Under the pieces are notes generated by a model. It did not search any database and was not told where the DNA came from. It worked only from the letters and a program-made list of their open reading frames with translations. A stretch of DNA of 64,000 bases from Saccharothrix syringae (GTDB taxonomy: Bacteria; Actinomycetota; Actinomycetes; Mycobacteriales; Pseudonocardiaceae). Location of the stretch: positions 4,464,001 to 4,528,000 of the forward strand of contig NZ_CP034550.1 in NCBI RefSeq assembly GCF_009498035.1. The letters run 5' to 3'. Shown one piece after another: positions 34,374 to 43,799 of the stretch. The position numbers and the translations under genes are program-made. Numbering within the stretch: position 1 is the stretch's first letter; every line of letters starts with the position of its first letter.

Positions 34374-35234
34374 TCAGGTGGAGTGCGGGCAGGTGTCCCG
34401 GTACTCCTGGATGGCGGCGCCGCGCGGGGCCGGGCAGAGGAACTGCTCGTAGCGGGTGTCGTTGTCGATGAACCGCTTGAGCCAGGAGATGCTGTACTTG
34501 GCGATGGTCGTGTTGGAGGTGTTCGGCGTGAAGTGGGTCGCGCCGTTCAGTTCCAGGTACGCCTTGTCCAGCGTCGAGGGCAGCGTCGTGTAGAACGGCT
34601 CCGAGTGGGAGCTGACCGGGGCGATGGTGTCGCCGTCGGCGCCGATCACCAGGGTGGGCACGCGCACGCTGCCCCACGTCTTGTCCGTGTGCCAGCCGGT
34701 CAGGGGGATCGCCGCCTGGAGTGACGGGCGCTGCTCGGCGGCGCGCAGGGTGCCGCCGCCGCCCATGGAGTGGCCCATGACGCCCAGGCGGGTGTTGTCG
34801 ATCCTGGTCCGCACCGAGCTGCGCTGGGTCAGGTAGTCCAGCGCCGCCAGCAGCTGGTCGGCGCGGCTGTCGGGCTGGTCGAGCGTCGTGTTGGTGTCGA
34901 TGGTGAACACGACGAAGCCCTGGGACGCCAGGCGCGGGCCCAGCCAGGAGATGCTCGACTGGGTCCCGGTGTAACCGGGGGAGATGGCGACCGCGCCGAA
35001 GGTGCCCTCGGCGGTGCTGGTCGGGTAGTAGATGGTGCCGCCGCCGAAGCCGGTGACCAGCAGGGACGAGACCGAGGTCTCGGAGACCGCGAACGGGCCG
35101 CGGAGGGCTTCGATGCTGGAGTTCGTGGGTGCCGGGCCGCGTCGGTACTCGGTCTCGGCGGCGGTGGCCTGGGGGGCCGCCAGCGCCAGTGCCAGGACCG
35201 GGACGAGCGCGGGGATCAGTTTGCGGAGTTGCAC
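34374..35234 (-). CDS. Secreted cutinase / polyester hydrolase (type I PET-hydrolase-like)
   Basis: About 286 residues with a signal peptide ending near QATAAE. The mature enzyme follows Thermobifida cutinase (TfCut2) closely: [23 protein letters not shown] [28 protein letters not shown], nucleophile Ser156 in GHSMGGGG, Asp202 in GADGDTIAP, His234 in GATHF. The aromatic clamp Tyr (GYTG) and Trp181 (LTGWH) are kept, and the C-terminal pair of Cys (FLCPAP, DTCPH) is the usual disulphide. Known relatives hydrolyse cutin, aliphatic polyesters and PET; activity here is inferred. GTG 35234 gives a standard signal peptide; GTG 35246 is four codons longer. Confidence 0.92.
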   Translation of the reverse strand: MQLRKLIPALVPVLALALAAPQATAAETEYRRGPAPTNSSIEALRGPFAVSETSVSSLLVTGFGGGTIYYPTSTAEGTFGAVAISPGYTGTQSSISWLGPRLASQGFVVFTIDTNTTLDQPDSRADQLLAALDYLTQRSSVRTRIDNTRLGVMGHSMGGGGTLRAAEQRPSLQAAIPLTGWHTDKTWGSVRVPTLVIGADGDTIAPVSSHSEPFYTTLPSTLDKAYLELNGATHFTPNTSNTTIAKYSISWLKRFIDNDTRYEQFLCPAPRGAAIQEYRDTCPHST

Positions 35235-35404
35235 GTCGGTGTACACCTCGCTCAGCAGGGAAACTGCGTACGGCGACGACCCTGCTCCCCGGGGTGACCG
35301 CGTCGCATCGGTGCAACCACCGGTCCGGTGCGAAACCTAACACTGGTAGATAATTTCGGTGCTCCCCCTTCCGCGAAACTCTTGCGACCCGTAAAACTGG
35401 CTGC

Positions 35405-37861
35405 ATGCTGCGCGGACGTCATCGGCAGCGCGTCGCCGTGGACGCGTTGCTCGCGCGTGCCCGGGGTGGGCGCGGTGGAGCTCTGGTGCTGCGCGGCGGC
35501 CCCGGGTCGGGCAAGACGGCGATGTTGGGCGTTGCCCGCGAGGCGGCTGCCGACAGGGGCGACCGGGACGTGCTGCTCTGCGTTGACGACGCCCACCTGC
35601 TCGACGACACGACCTGGCTCACCGGGCTCGCCCGCGACATCGCCGACGAACCGGTCGCCCTGCTCATCGCCACCGAGGGCGAGCCCCACGGCCTGCCCTG
35701 GGTGCGGCTCGACCCGCTCGACCACGCCGACAGCCTCCGCGTCCTGCGCGACCTGCGCCCCGGCCTGCCGCCCGGCCTCGCCGACGAGGTCGCGGACCTC
35801 GCCATGGGCAACCCGCTGGCCCTCGTCGAGCTGACCCGGGCCCTCACCTCCGAGCAGCTGGGCGGCACGGCTCCGCCGCCCGACGCGCTGCCCGAGGACA
35901 GCTCCCTGCGCGCCCGGTTCAGCGCCCGCTTCCACGACCTGTCCCCGCAGGCCCGCTACGCGACCGCGCTGCTGGTCGTGGACGACGAGGTCGACGCCGA
36001 CACCCTCGCCCGGATGCCCGACCTCGACCTGGCGGCGGTCGAGCAGGCCCGCGCGCTGCTCGACGGCGGGCCGCTGGTGCGCTCCACGCTGCGCACCGAG
36101 GTCCCGCTGGCCCTGCGCTACGCCGCGCACGCCGCGCTGGCCGGTGCGCTGCCCGCCGGGCCCCGCCGCACCTGGCACGAGGCCGCCCGCGCGCCCGGTG
36201 ACCGGGACGCGTTCGCCGACCGGCTGGCCGACTTCGCCCGGCGTGCCCGGCGCTGCGGCGACTACCCGGCCGCGGCCCGCGACCACGACCGCGCCGCCGC
36301 GCTCGCGGGTGCACCCGACACGCGGGCCCGGCACCTGGTCGCCGCCGCCACCGACCACTGGGCGCACGGGGCGCCGCGCCGGGCCCGGGTCGCGCTGCGG
36401 TCCGCGGTCCGCCTCACCGACGACGCCGGGCTGCGCGCCCGCGCCGAGCTGCTGCGCGGCGGCATCGACCTCGGGCACGGGCTGCCGGACGTGGCCACCC
36501 GCCGCCTGCTGCACGCGGCCGGCGAGCTGGTCGGCACGCACCGCGCGCTGGCCATCACCGCGCTGGGCTTCGCGGGGGAGGCCGCCAGCATCGCGGGCGA
36601 CCACGGCCGGTACGCCGAGACCGCCGCGTTCGCCGGGCGGCTGCGCAGGCCCGACGAGCCGGACGGGACGCGGGTGACCCTCGACCACCTGCTGGGCATG
36701 GCCGCCACGTTCGCCGGGCGCCACCAGGAGGCCCTGCCCGCGCTGCGCTCGGTGGTGGAGCTGGCCGAGCGGCTGCCGCACCCGCAGGCCAAGATCTGGG
36801 GCGGTCAGGCCGCTTACACGCTCGGTGACGCCACCAAGGCGCACGAGCTGGCCACCAGCGCGGTCACCGCGGCGCACGAGCACGGCCTGACCGGGCTCGT
36901 GCCGTGGGCGCTGGTCTACCGGGCGCTGTCGGCGCTGCTGCTCGACCAGCACTCGGTGGCCCTGTCGGCGGCCTACGAGGGCGTGCACGCGGCCACCGCC
37001 ATGGGGCAGCACAACGCCGTCGTCGACCACCTGACGATCCTGGCGCTGCTCGCCGCGCTGCGCGGGGACACCGAGACCGCCGTGCACCGCATCGACGCCG
37101 CCGCCGAGCAGATCGCCCAGCGCGGCCTGGGCCGCTCCGGCGCGTTCGGCGCCTGGGCGTTCGCCTGCGTCGACCTGGTGCTGGACCGCCCGGCCGACGC
37201 GCTGGACCGGCTGCGGCTGATGGGGCCCGGCGCGGGCGGGGTGCACGCGGGCATCAAGGTGCTGGCCGCGCCGCACGTGGTGGAGGCCGCCGTCGGGTGC
37301 GGCCGGCCCGCCGCCGGTGACCGCGCGCTGCGCCGCTACGAGAAGTGGGTCGGGGCGACGGGCTGCGCCGCGCGGCTCGCGCTGTCGCACCGCTGCCGGG
37401 GCATGCTGTCCGACGGCAGCCGCTCCGACGAGCACTTCCGCGAGGCGATCCGGCTGCACCGGGCCAGCGGCACCGCGATGGAGCTGGCCAAGACCGAGCT
37501 GTTCTACGGCCACCGGCTGCGGCGCGACCGCCGTCCCCGCGCGGCGCGCGAGCTGCTGCGCGACGCGGTGAAGATCTTCCAGAGCTACGACGCCGACCGC
37601 TGGGTCGCCCGGGCCCGGGCCGAGCTGCGCGCCGCGGGTGACACCGTGGGCGACGCGCCCGGCGCGCCCGGGACCGACCGCTCCGCCGAGCTGACCCCGC
37701 AGCAGGTGCGCATCGCCCGCCTGGTCGCCGAGGGCGCGACCAACCGGGAGGTCGCCGCGCGCCTGTTCCTGAGCCACCGCACCGTCGAGCACCACCTGCG
37801 CAACATCTTCGCCAGGCTCGGGGTGCGGTCCCGCGTCGAGCTGACCAGGGTGCTCGACTGA
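35405..37861 (+). CDS. LAL-type LuxR-family transcriptional regulator with ATPase domain
   Basis: This 818-residue protein begins with a P-loop ATPase (Walker A GGPGSGKT near residue 31, Walker B LLCVDDAHLL), has a long helical TPR-like middle, and ends with a LuxR helix-turn-helix (about 752-818; LTPQQVRIARLVAEGATNREVAARLFLSHRTVEHHLRNIFARLG). Such large regulators switch on metabolic or secondary-metabolite genes after binding ATP and an effector. TAAAAC lies 7 bases before ATG 35405, so the transcript may be leaderless. It is divergent from the cutinase gene and just upstream of the thioesterase/ADH pair; either could be a target. Confidence 0.92.
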   Translation: MLRGRHRQRVAVDALLARARGGRGGALVLRGGPGSGKTAMLGVAREAAADRGDRDVLLCVDDAHLLDDTTWLTGLARDIADEPVALLIATEGEPHGLPWVRLDPLDHADSLRVLRDLRPGLPPGLADEVADLAMGNPLALVELTRALTSEQLGGTAPPPDALPEDSSLRARFSARFHDLSPQARYATALLVVDDEVDADTLARMPDLDLAAVEQARALLDGGPLVRSTLRTEVPLALRYAAHAALAGALPAGPRRTWHEAARAPGDRDAFADRLADFARRARRCGDYPAAARDHDRAAALAGAPDTRARHLVAAATDHWAHGAPRRARVALRSAVRLTDDAGLRARAELLRGGIDLGHGLPDVATRRLLHAAGELVGTHRALAITALGFAGEAASIAGDHGRYAETAAFAGRLRRPDEPDGTRVTLDHLLGMAATFAGRHQEALPALRSVVELAERLPHPQAKIWGGQAAYTLGDATKAHELATSAVTAAHEHGLTGLVPWALVYRALSALLLDQHSVALSAAYEGVHAATAMGQHNAVVDHLTILALLAALRGDTETAVHRIDAAAEQIAQRGLGRSGAFGAWAFACVDLVLDRPADALDRLRLMGPGAGGVHAGIKVLAAPHVVEAAVGCGRPAAGDRALRRYEKWVGATGCAARLALSHRCRGMLSDGSRSDEHFREAIRLHRASGTAMELAKTELFYGHRLRRDRRPRAARELLRDAVKIFQSYDADRWVARARAELRAAGDTVGDAPGAPGTDRSAELTPQQVRIARLVAEGATNREVAARLFLSHRTVEHHLRNIFARLGVRSRVELTRVLD

Positions 37862-37874
37862 ACCAGGAGGTCGC

Positions 37875-38309
37875 GTGACGACCGGCAACACCACGCGTGA
37901 GGACTACCGGCACTGGCAGCGGATCCCGACCCGCTGGCACGACAACGACGTCTACGGGCACGTCAACAACGTCGTGCACTACGCGTTCATGGACACGGTG
38001 ATCAACACGTGGTTGATCACCGAGGCCGGGTTGGACATCCACCGCGGCCGGGCGATCGGGCTGTGCGTGGAGTCCCACTGCAACTACCGGGCTTCCCTCG
38101 CGTTCCCCGAGGCCGTCGACGCCGGGCTGCGCATCGGGCACCTGGGCCGCTCCAGCGTGCGCTACGAGGTCGGGTTCTACCCCGAGGGCAAGGAGGACGT
38201 GGTGGCGGAAGGCCACTTCGTGCACGTGTTCGTCGACCGGGACACGCGCAAGCCGGTGGAGATCCCCGCGCACCTGCGCGGCGCGATGGCGGGGCTGGTG
38301 GTCGCGTGA
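37875..38309 (+). CDS. Hot-dog thioesterase (4HBT family)
   Basis: This 144-residue single-domain hot-dog protein has the 4-hydroxybenzoyl-CoA thioesterase motif: TRWHDNDVYGHVNNVVHYAFMD, with Asp in DNDVYGHVNN as the likely catalytic residue. Members hydrolyse acyl-CoA thioesters. GTG 37875 has AGGAGG 4 bases upstream. It follows the LAL regulator by 13 bases and overlaps the alcohol dehydrogenase start (GTGA), so the three may be one transcript. Confidence 0.9.
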   Translation: MTTGNTTREDYRHWQRIPTRWHDNDVYGHVNNVVHYAFMDTVINTWLITEAGLDIHRGRAIGLCVESHCNYRASLAFPEAVDAGLRIGHLGRSSVRYEVGFYPEGKEDVVAEGHFVHVFVDRDTRKPVEIPAHLRGAMAGLVVA

Positions 38310-39406
38310 GGACGCGAGGTGCGGTGCTGACGGAGGTCGGCGGGCCGCTGGAGGTGGTGGACCTGGAGCTGGACCCGCCGGGTCCGGGCGAGGTGCTGGT
38401 GAAGGTGGGCGCCACCGGGCTGTGCCACTCCGACCTGTCGGTGATCGACGGCTCGCGGGTCCGGCCGCTGCCCATGGTGCTCGGCCACGAGGCCGCGGGC
38501 GAGGTCGTGGAGACCGGGCCCGGCGCGGCGGAGTTCGCCGTCGGCGACCGGGTGGTGCTGTCGTTCGTGCCCGCCTGCGGCTCGTGCCGCTGGTGCGTGG
38601 CGGGCCGGCAGGCGCTGTGCGAGCCCGGCGCGGCGGCCAACCGCGCGGGCACGCTGCTGGGCGGCGACCGGCGGCTGCGGCTGCCCGACGGCACGCGCCC
38701 GCACCACCACCTGGGCGTGTCCGGGTTCGCCGAGTACGCCGTGGTGTCGGAGAAGTCCGCCACGCGCGTGCCCGACGACCTGCCGTTCGAGGTGGCCGCC
38801 CTGTTCGGCTGCGCGGTGCTCACCGGCGCGGGCGCGGCGTTCTACAGCGCGCGCGTGGCGCCGGGGGACCGGGTCGCGGTGTTCGGGCTCGGCGGCGTCG
38901 GCCTGGCCGCGCTGCTGGCCGCGCGGGCGGCGGGTGCCGCCCAGGTCGTCGCGGTGGACGTGGTGGAGCACAAGCGGGAGCTGGCCTTGAAGCTGGGCGC
39001 CACGGACGCGGTCGCGGGCGGGCCGGACGCGGTGGCGGCGGTGCGCGAGCTGACCGGCGGCGGTGCCGACCAGGTCATCGACACCACCGGCGTGGCCGCC
39101 GTGCTGGAGCAGGCGTACCAGGCCACCGGCGCGGGCGGCACCACGGTCACCGTGGGGCTGCCGCACCCCGACCGGACGGTGACGCTGCCGGCGCTGAGCC
39201 TGGTCGCCGAGGAGCGCACGCTCAAGGGCAGCTACCTGGGCTCCTGCGTGCCGCGGCGGGACGTGCCCCGGTTCGTGGGGCTGCACCGGGCGGGGCGCCT
39301 GCCCGTGCACGAGCTGCTGTCGGGGCGGCTGTCGCTGGAGGAGGTGAACACCGGGTTCAGCCGTTTGGCGGCCGGGGAAGCCGTCCGGCAGGTCGTCGTG
39401 CCGTGA
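38306..39406 (+). CDS. Zinc-dependent medium-chain alcohol dehydrogenase
   Basis: This 366-residue MDR enzyme has catalytic zinc ligands in GLCHSD and LGHEAAG, and the structural zinc group C-G-S-C-R-W-C-x7-C. The Rossmann motif GLGGVGLAALLAARAAGA is followed by an acidic VAVDVVEHK, which suggests NAD. It resembles class III-like alcohol or aldehyde dehydrogenases of actinobacteria. GTG 38306 overlaps the thioesterase stop. With the thioesterase it could act on an acyl/aldehyde intermediate; the pathway is unknown. Confidence 0.92.
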   Translation: MRTRGAVLTEVGGPLEVVDLELDPPGPGEVLVKVGATGLCHSDLSVIDGSRVRPLPMVLGHEAAGEVVETGPGAAEFAVGDRVVLSFVPACGSCRWCVAGRQALCEPGAAANRAGTLLGGDRRLRLPDGTRPHHHLGVSGFAEYAVVSEKSATRVPDDLPFEVAALFGCAVLTGAGAAFYSARVAPGDRVAVFGLGGVGLAALLAARAAGAAQVVAVDVVEHKRELALKLGATDAVAGGPDAVAAVRELTGGGADQVIDTTGVAAVLEQAYQATGAGGTTVTVGLPHPDRTVTLPALSLVAEERTLKGSYLGSCVPRRDVPRFVGLHRAGRLPVHELLSGRLSLEEVNTGFSRLAAGEAVRQVVVP

Positions 39407-39465
39407 TCATCCAGCCGGTACCTTTGCCCGGATCGGGTGACGCCTAGGCAGAGGAGTGGTCGGCG

Positions 39466-40281
39466 GTGCGCAGGCGGTCGATGCTCGCGGGTGTGGTTTC
39501 GGCGATGGGCGGCGTGATGGCCGCGGGCGGCGGGTCGGCGGGTGCCGCCGGCGGGCCGGGGCGGCTGGGGTTGCAGGACTACGAGCTGGTCAACCTCGCG
39601 CACGTCAACGACCCGGAGCGGACCAACGTCTACCCGGGCGACCCGGAGTTCACCCTCAGCACGGTCGCCACCGTGGAGGACGACGGGTTCTACCTCCAGT
39701 ACGCGCGGCAGGGCGAGCACACCGGCACGCACTGGGGCGCGCCCGCGCACTTCAACGCCGACCAGCCCCACGCCGACGAGCTGGAGCCCGCGGACCTGTT
39801 CCTGCCCGCGGTCAAGGTCGACGTCCGGGACCGGGCCGCGCGCGACGCCGACTACGAGGTCAGCGTCGCCGACCTCCAGCGGTGGGAGCGGGAGCACGGC
39901 CGCATCCCGCGCGAGGCGGCCGTGGTCCTGTGGACCGGGTGGGAGGACCGCTGGGGCACGCCCGCGTTCTACAACTTCGACGACGCCGGGCAGATGCACC
40001 AGCCCGGGTTCTCGCTGGAGGCGGTGGAGTGGCTGGTGCGCACCGGGCGGCTGGGCAGGCGGGGCGCCCTGGGCACGGACACGTTCAGCCCGGAGTCGGC
40101 GCTGGACGCGGAGTACCGGGTGTCCAAGCTGCTCTACCGGGAGCACCGGATCAGCCTGGAGGTCCTGGCCAACCTGGCGAGCCTGCCCGAGCAGGGCGCG
40201 CACGTGCTGGTGGGCGGCGTGGTCAACCGGCGTGGTTCGGGGTCGCCGGCGAGCGTGTACGCGTTCGTGCCCAGGGGGTGA
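39466..40281 (+). CDS. Exported cyclase-family (kynurenine formamidase-like) protein
   Basis: This 271-residue protein has a basic start (MRRRSMLAG) and hydrophobic stretch that look like a signal sequence. The core is the cyclase/KynB fold. The metal motif reads HTGTHWGAPAHF, where the family usually has H-x-G-T-H-x-D-x-P-x-H-F; here the Asp is Gly, although the three His remain. Later blocks VVLWTGWEDRWG and LGTDTFSPES match the family. Loss of the Asp may change metal binding or substrate. GTG 39466 has AGGAG about 8 bases upstream. Confidence 0.82.
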   Translation: MRRRSMLAGVVSAMGGVMAAGGGSAGAAGGPGRLGLQDYELVNLAHVNDPERTNVYPGDPEFTLSTVATVEDDGFYLQYARQGEHTGTHWGAPAHFNADQPHADELEPADLFLPAVKVDVRDRAARDADYEVSVADLQRWEREHGRIPREAAVVLWTGWEDRWGTPAFYNFDDAGQMHQPGFSLEAVEWLVRTGRLGRRGALGTDTFSPESALDAEYRVSKLLYREHRISLEVLANLASLPEQGAHVLVGGVVNRRGSGSPASVYAFVPRG

Positions 40282-40622
40282 CCGCGGTCGCGTTCGGACG
40301 GCGCCCGGCCCGGCGCCGCTCGACCGGCTGGGGCACGTCCGGTTCTTCGAGACGCACCGGTTCACCGGGACGTGCGCGTGGGCGCCGGCGTCCGCGGGAC
40401 GCGCGTGGCGGGCGTACTCCTTCGACGGCAGCTCCCCGCCGGAAGTCCTGGGTGGACCGACCTGGTGCCCGACGAGGACCACGTGCTGGGCATGGCAGGC
40501 GGTGGGGCGTGGACCCGTGCGGGATCGACGGCGTGGTCACCGGGGGGCGGGGGATCGCCGGGCGGTTGGGATGACGCGCGGCCGGGAGCGGGTGAGCCCG
40601 GGGGGTCGGGGGCCGATCGGGT
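40282..40622. other. Gene-free stretch, 340 bases
   Basis: Frames are open on both strands but none has a start with ribosome binding site, family resemblance or consistent codon use. No strong hairpin is evident. Confidence 0.45.
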
Positions 40623-42134
40623 TCAGGGGTGGATGACCAGGCCGCGGCCACCGTCCCGCTTGGCCTCGTACATGGCCTTGTCCGCGCACTTGAGCACCGA
40701 CGCCGCGGTGGTCTCCGGGTCGCGCTCGGCGCAGATCACCACGCCCACCGAGGCGCTGATCTCGTCGCCGAGGCTGTCCAGCACCCGGAAGGCGACCCGT
40801 TCCGGTTCCGCCACGCCCTCGACCAGCACGCCGAACTCGTCGCCGCCCAGCCGGGCCACCACGTCGGTGTCGCGCACGCACCCGCGCAGCCGCTGGGCCA
40901 CCCGCTCCAGCAGCGCGTCGCCGTGCGCGTGGCCGGACACGTCGTTGACCGCCTTGAAGTCGTCCAGGTCCACGAACAGCAGCCCGAACGGGGTGCCGCC
41001 GTCGTGGTGGCGGGCCAGCGCCTCGTCCAGCCTGCGCTCGAACACCGCGCGGTTGGCCAGCCCGGTCAGCGGGTCGTGGTGCGCCTGGTGCTCCAGCACC
41101 CTTTCGGACTCCCGCAGCATCAGCACCAGCCTGGCGTTGTCCACGATGGTCACCAGCTGCCGCAGGATCACCGCCACGAACACGGTGAACCCGCACCCGA
41201 TCTCCACCGCGTCCAGCGGCCGCACCTCGCCGATCACCGTGCGGCGCAGCACCAGCACGGTGCAGACCAGCAGCGGCACGTACGGCATCAGCAGGTACGC
41301 CCACTGCCACGACCGCCGGTTGCGCGCCGGGCCGCCGGTCGCCGACGGGGTCGGCGCCAGGGCGGCCAGGGCGATGAGCGCGGGGCCGAGCACGAAGCCC
41401 GCGTTGGCCAGCGGCGGCACCTCCGGCGCCTGGACGCTGACCAGGTAGGCGAACGCCAGGTCGGACGCCGCCAGGCCGGCCAGGCCCAGGCCGAGCAGGC
41501 GCAGCTGGGGCCGCAGCACGACGTTCCGGTCGGCGCTGAGCACCACCACGACGACCAGCAGCGCCAGGTCGGTGACCGGGTAGGCCACGGCCACCAGGAA
41601 CGCCGCCGTGCTCGGGTTGCCCGCCGCCACCAGGCCGCCCAGGGCCGTGGTCCAGGTCAGCGCGAACAGCGACCCGACCACGATCAGCCCGTCGAGCAGC
41701 AGCACCACGCGGGCGCTGCGCGACCGGTGGTCCAGCAGCGCGTCCGACGAGTCCGACCGCCGGTGGTTGCCGATGACCAGCAGCGCGACGAACGCGCACG
41801 GCACGATGCTCAGGTACCCGGCGTCGGCGGGGGACGGCGAGGGCACGGCCCGGTCCTCGACCACCTGGTACCAGGTCCACAGGGCCATGCCGACCGACCA
41901 GCCGAACGTGCCCAGGCCCATGGCCACGCGCCACCGGCGGTCCGGCCCGGTTCCCCGGCGCGCCGTCCACCAGCAGCAACCGGTGGCGTACAGGCCCGCG
42001 GCCAGCTGCGCCAGGTCGTCGAGCACGACGGCGGCGCGGTCCTTGACGAGGTCGAACCCGGCGGCCACGGACGCGGCCACGGCGATCGCCAGCACCACCG
42101 TCGCGGTGCCGGCGAACCGCCTCGTCCCGATCAC
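40623..42134 (-). CDS. Membrane-bound diguanylate cyclase (GGDEF)
   Basis: About 503 residues. The first 320 hold about nine hydrophobic segments forming an uncharacterised membrane sensor region. The C-terminal GGDEF domain (about 345-500) keeps the active site RLGGDEFGV and the RxxD inhibitory site RDTD five residues earlier, so it should make cyclic di-GMP and be product-inhibited. There is no EAL domain. GTG 42134 is preferred to GTG 42164 because the longer form adds only a charged stub. It is divergent from a MarR regulator with 59 bases between. Confidence 0.9.
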   Translation of the reverse strand: MIGTRRFAGTATVVLAIAVAASVAAGFDLVKDRAAVVLDDLAQLAAGLYATGCCWWTARRGTGPDRRWRVAMGLGTFGWSVGMALWTWYQVVEDRAVPSPSPADAGYLSIVPCAFVALLVIGNHRRSDSSDALLDHRSRSARVVLLLDGLIVVGSLFALTWTTALGGLVAAGNPSTAAFLVAVAYPVTDLALLVVVVVLSADRNVVLRPQLRLLGLGLAGLAASDLAFAYLVSVQAPEVPPLANAGFVLGPALIALAALAPTPSATGGPARNRRSWQWAYLLMPYVPLLVCTVLVLRRTVIGEVRPLDAVEIGCGFTVFVAVILRQLVTIVDNARLVLMLRESERVLEHQAHHDPLTGLANRAVFERRLDEALARHHDGGTPFGLLFVDLDDFKAVNDVSGHAHGDALLERVAQRLRGCVRDTDVVARLGGDEFGVLVEGVAEPERVAFRVLDSLGDEISASVGVVICAERDPETTAASVLKCADKAMYEAKRDGGRGLVIHP

Positions 42135-42193
42135 GCGGGTAAGTGTGCCCGATTCCCGCACCACCGACCGGGTCGCCCTGCGAGGATCAGCAC

Positions 42194-42712
42194 GTGGCAG
42201 AGCAAGGGGTCCCCGCCGCGGCCGACGTGGTGACGGAGCAGGACTACGAGCGCTTCGCGCGCCACCGGATCGCGGAGATGGGCGGCGACGACAGCGCGTT
42301 CAGCCTGTCGTACAACGTGCTGCACCTGGCGTACATGATGATCACCGACTACGAGGCGCTGGTGCACCGCGAGCAGGGGTGGACCATGCCCGGGTTCCGG
42401 CTGATGTTCAAGCTGTGGGTCCTCGGGCCGACGCAGCCCGCGCGGCTGGCGGACCTGTCGGGCACGACCAGGTCGGCCATGTCGAACCTGATCAACACGC
42501 TGGAGCGGGCCGGGCTGGTCGAGCGCACCAGGGACGCGCAGGACCGGCGCGTGGTGTTCGTGGCGCTGACCGAGGAGGGGCGCGAGGCGGTCTCGCGCGT
42601 GTTCCCGGTGCAGAACGCCCGCGAGGCGCGCTGGTTCGAGGCGCTGGACAGCGAGGAGCGCGAGCGCGTGGTCGGCCTGATCCGGCGGGTGGTGGCCGGT
42701 CGGCCGCAGTAG
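42194..42712 (+). CDS. MarR-family transcriptional regulator
   Basis: This 172-residue winged-helix protein has the MarR core: GPTQPARLADLSGTTRSAMSNLINTLERAGLVERTRDAQDRRVVFVALTEEG, with the wing motif D-x-R-D-x-R replaced by DAQDRR. GAGGAT lies 6 bases before GTG 42194 with no ribosome binding site (leaderless pattern). Targets are unknown; the divergent diguanylate cyclase gene is the nearest candidate. Confidence 0.9.
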   Translation: MAEQGVPAAADVVTEQDYERFARHRIAEMGGDDSAFSLSYNVLHLAYMMITDYEALVHREQGWTMPGFRLMFKLWVLGPTQPARLADLSGTTRSAMSNLINTLERAGLVERTRDAQDRRVVFVALTEEGREAVSRVFPVQNAREARWFEALDSEERERVVGLIRRVVAGRPQ

Positions 42713-43074
42713 TTGCCCCGACCGGTCCGCTTCCTCTTCGTCCGGTCGCGGCGGGGACGGGTGGTGTCCGGGGGCGGTTCCGGGGGCCGGTTGGGGGCGG
42801 TGTTGTCCGGCCGCAGCAGCGCGGTGTGCCGCCCGGCCGTCCCGCGCTGCGGTCCGAATGCCGTCTCGTCATATTTTCAATAAACACTTTCGCGACTTTC
42901 GGGATGTGGTCATCCCATGTCACGGGAGCGGGGCCGCAACTTTTCGCGGCCGTCGCCCGATCGGCGCAGGTGGATTACCCACCCCAATGGGGTAATTCAC
43001 TTCGGACATCACTGCGATACATTCTCGTAACCGTCGCCGCGTCACCTGGCATCAACGTTCGAGAAAGGCCCCCC
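42713..43074. promoter_or_regulatory. Leader and promoter region of the DUF4360 genes
   Basis: No gene. From 42850 the G+C falls sharply (ATATTTTCAATAAACAC). An inverted repeat ATTACCC/GGGTAAT with an 8- to 9-base centre lies at about 42973-42995 and may be an operator. The ribosome binding site GAGAAAGG precedes ATG 43075. Confidence 0.4.
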
Positions 43075-43695
43075 ATGTTGACCGCAGTGGCAGCGGCAGT
43101 CCTTGCCGTGTCCGCCATCTCCCCGGCCGCCGGACCGGCGGCCGAAGACGCGCCACCTGATTACGTCACCATCGAGGTGGTGACCGTCAACGGCTCCGGC
43201 TGCCCGGCCGGCACCGCCGCCGTGGCGGCCGCGCCGGACCGCACGGCGTTCACCGTCACCTACAGTTCCTTCCTGGCCCAGGCGGGCGGCGAATCCGATC
43301 CCACCGATTTCCGGAAGAACTGCCAGCTCGCGCTGGAGCTGACCTACCCGCAGGGCTTCACCTTCGGCATCGCCCAGGCCGACTACCGGGGCTTCGCGCA
43401 CCTCCAGCAGGGTGCGACCGGGGTGGAGCAGGGCAACTACTACTTCCAGGGCACGTCGCCCACCGCGCGCAAGCAGCATTCCTTCGGCGGTCCCTTCAGC
43501 GACAACTGGCAGGCGACCGACACCACCGAATGGGGTTCCATCGTCTACGCGCCGTGCGGTGAGCGCCGCTTGTTCAACCTCAACACGGAACTGCGCGTCA
43601 ATGCCGGTTCTTCACGTGGGACCAGTTTCATGGTGATGGATTCCACGGACAGCAACGTGAGCACCGAGTACCACTTCTCGTGGAAGAGATGCTGA
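43075..43695 (+). CDS. Secreted DUF4360-family protein, copy 1
   Basis: This 206-residue protein has a short signal peptide (cleavage near GPAAED), then the DUF4360 domain: VVTVNGSGCPAGTAAV, AFTVTYSSFLAQ, KNCQL, PQGFTFGIAQADYRGFAHL, and a final FSWKRC. Four Cys suggest two disulphides. Function of the family is unknown; members are small exported proteins in bacteria and fungi. It lies 104 bases before a close paralogue. Confidence 0.85.
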   Translation: MLTAVAAAVLAVSAISPAAGPAAEDAPPDYVTIEVVTVNGSGCPAGTAAVAAAPDRTAFTVTYSSFLAQAGGESDPTDFRKNCQLALELTYPQGFTFGIAQADYRGFAHLQQGATGVEQGNYYFQGTSPTARKQHSFGGPFSDNWQATDTTEWGSIVYAPCGERRLFNLNTELRVNAGSSRGTSFMVMDSTDSNVSTEYHFSWKRC

Positions 43696-43799
43696 CCCGA
43701 CTCGTCGGGTCGTGGTCTGCCGCGCGCTGAGCTGATCAACGTCGATCACCGCCGAACCGCCGCCGATCACCGTGCCCGAGACGAGTCGGAAGGTGTGAC

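Noticed and set aside
33699..34724. A 341-residue plus-strand frame across the hairpin and repeats
   Set aside because: It reads through the palindrome and the 22-bp array into the antisense of the cutinase gene; codon use is poor.
40282..40622. A small gene after the cyclase
   Set aside because: Open frames exist but lack start signals and recognisable motifs.
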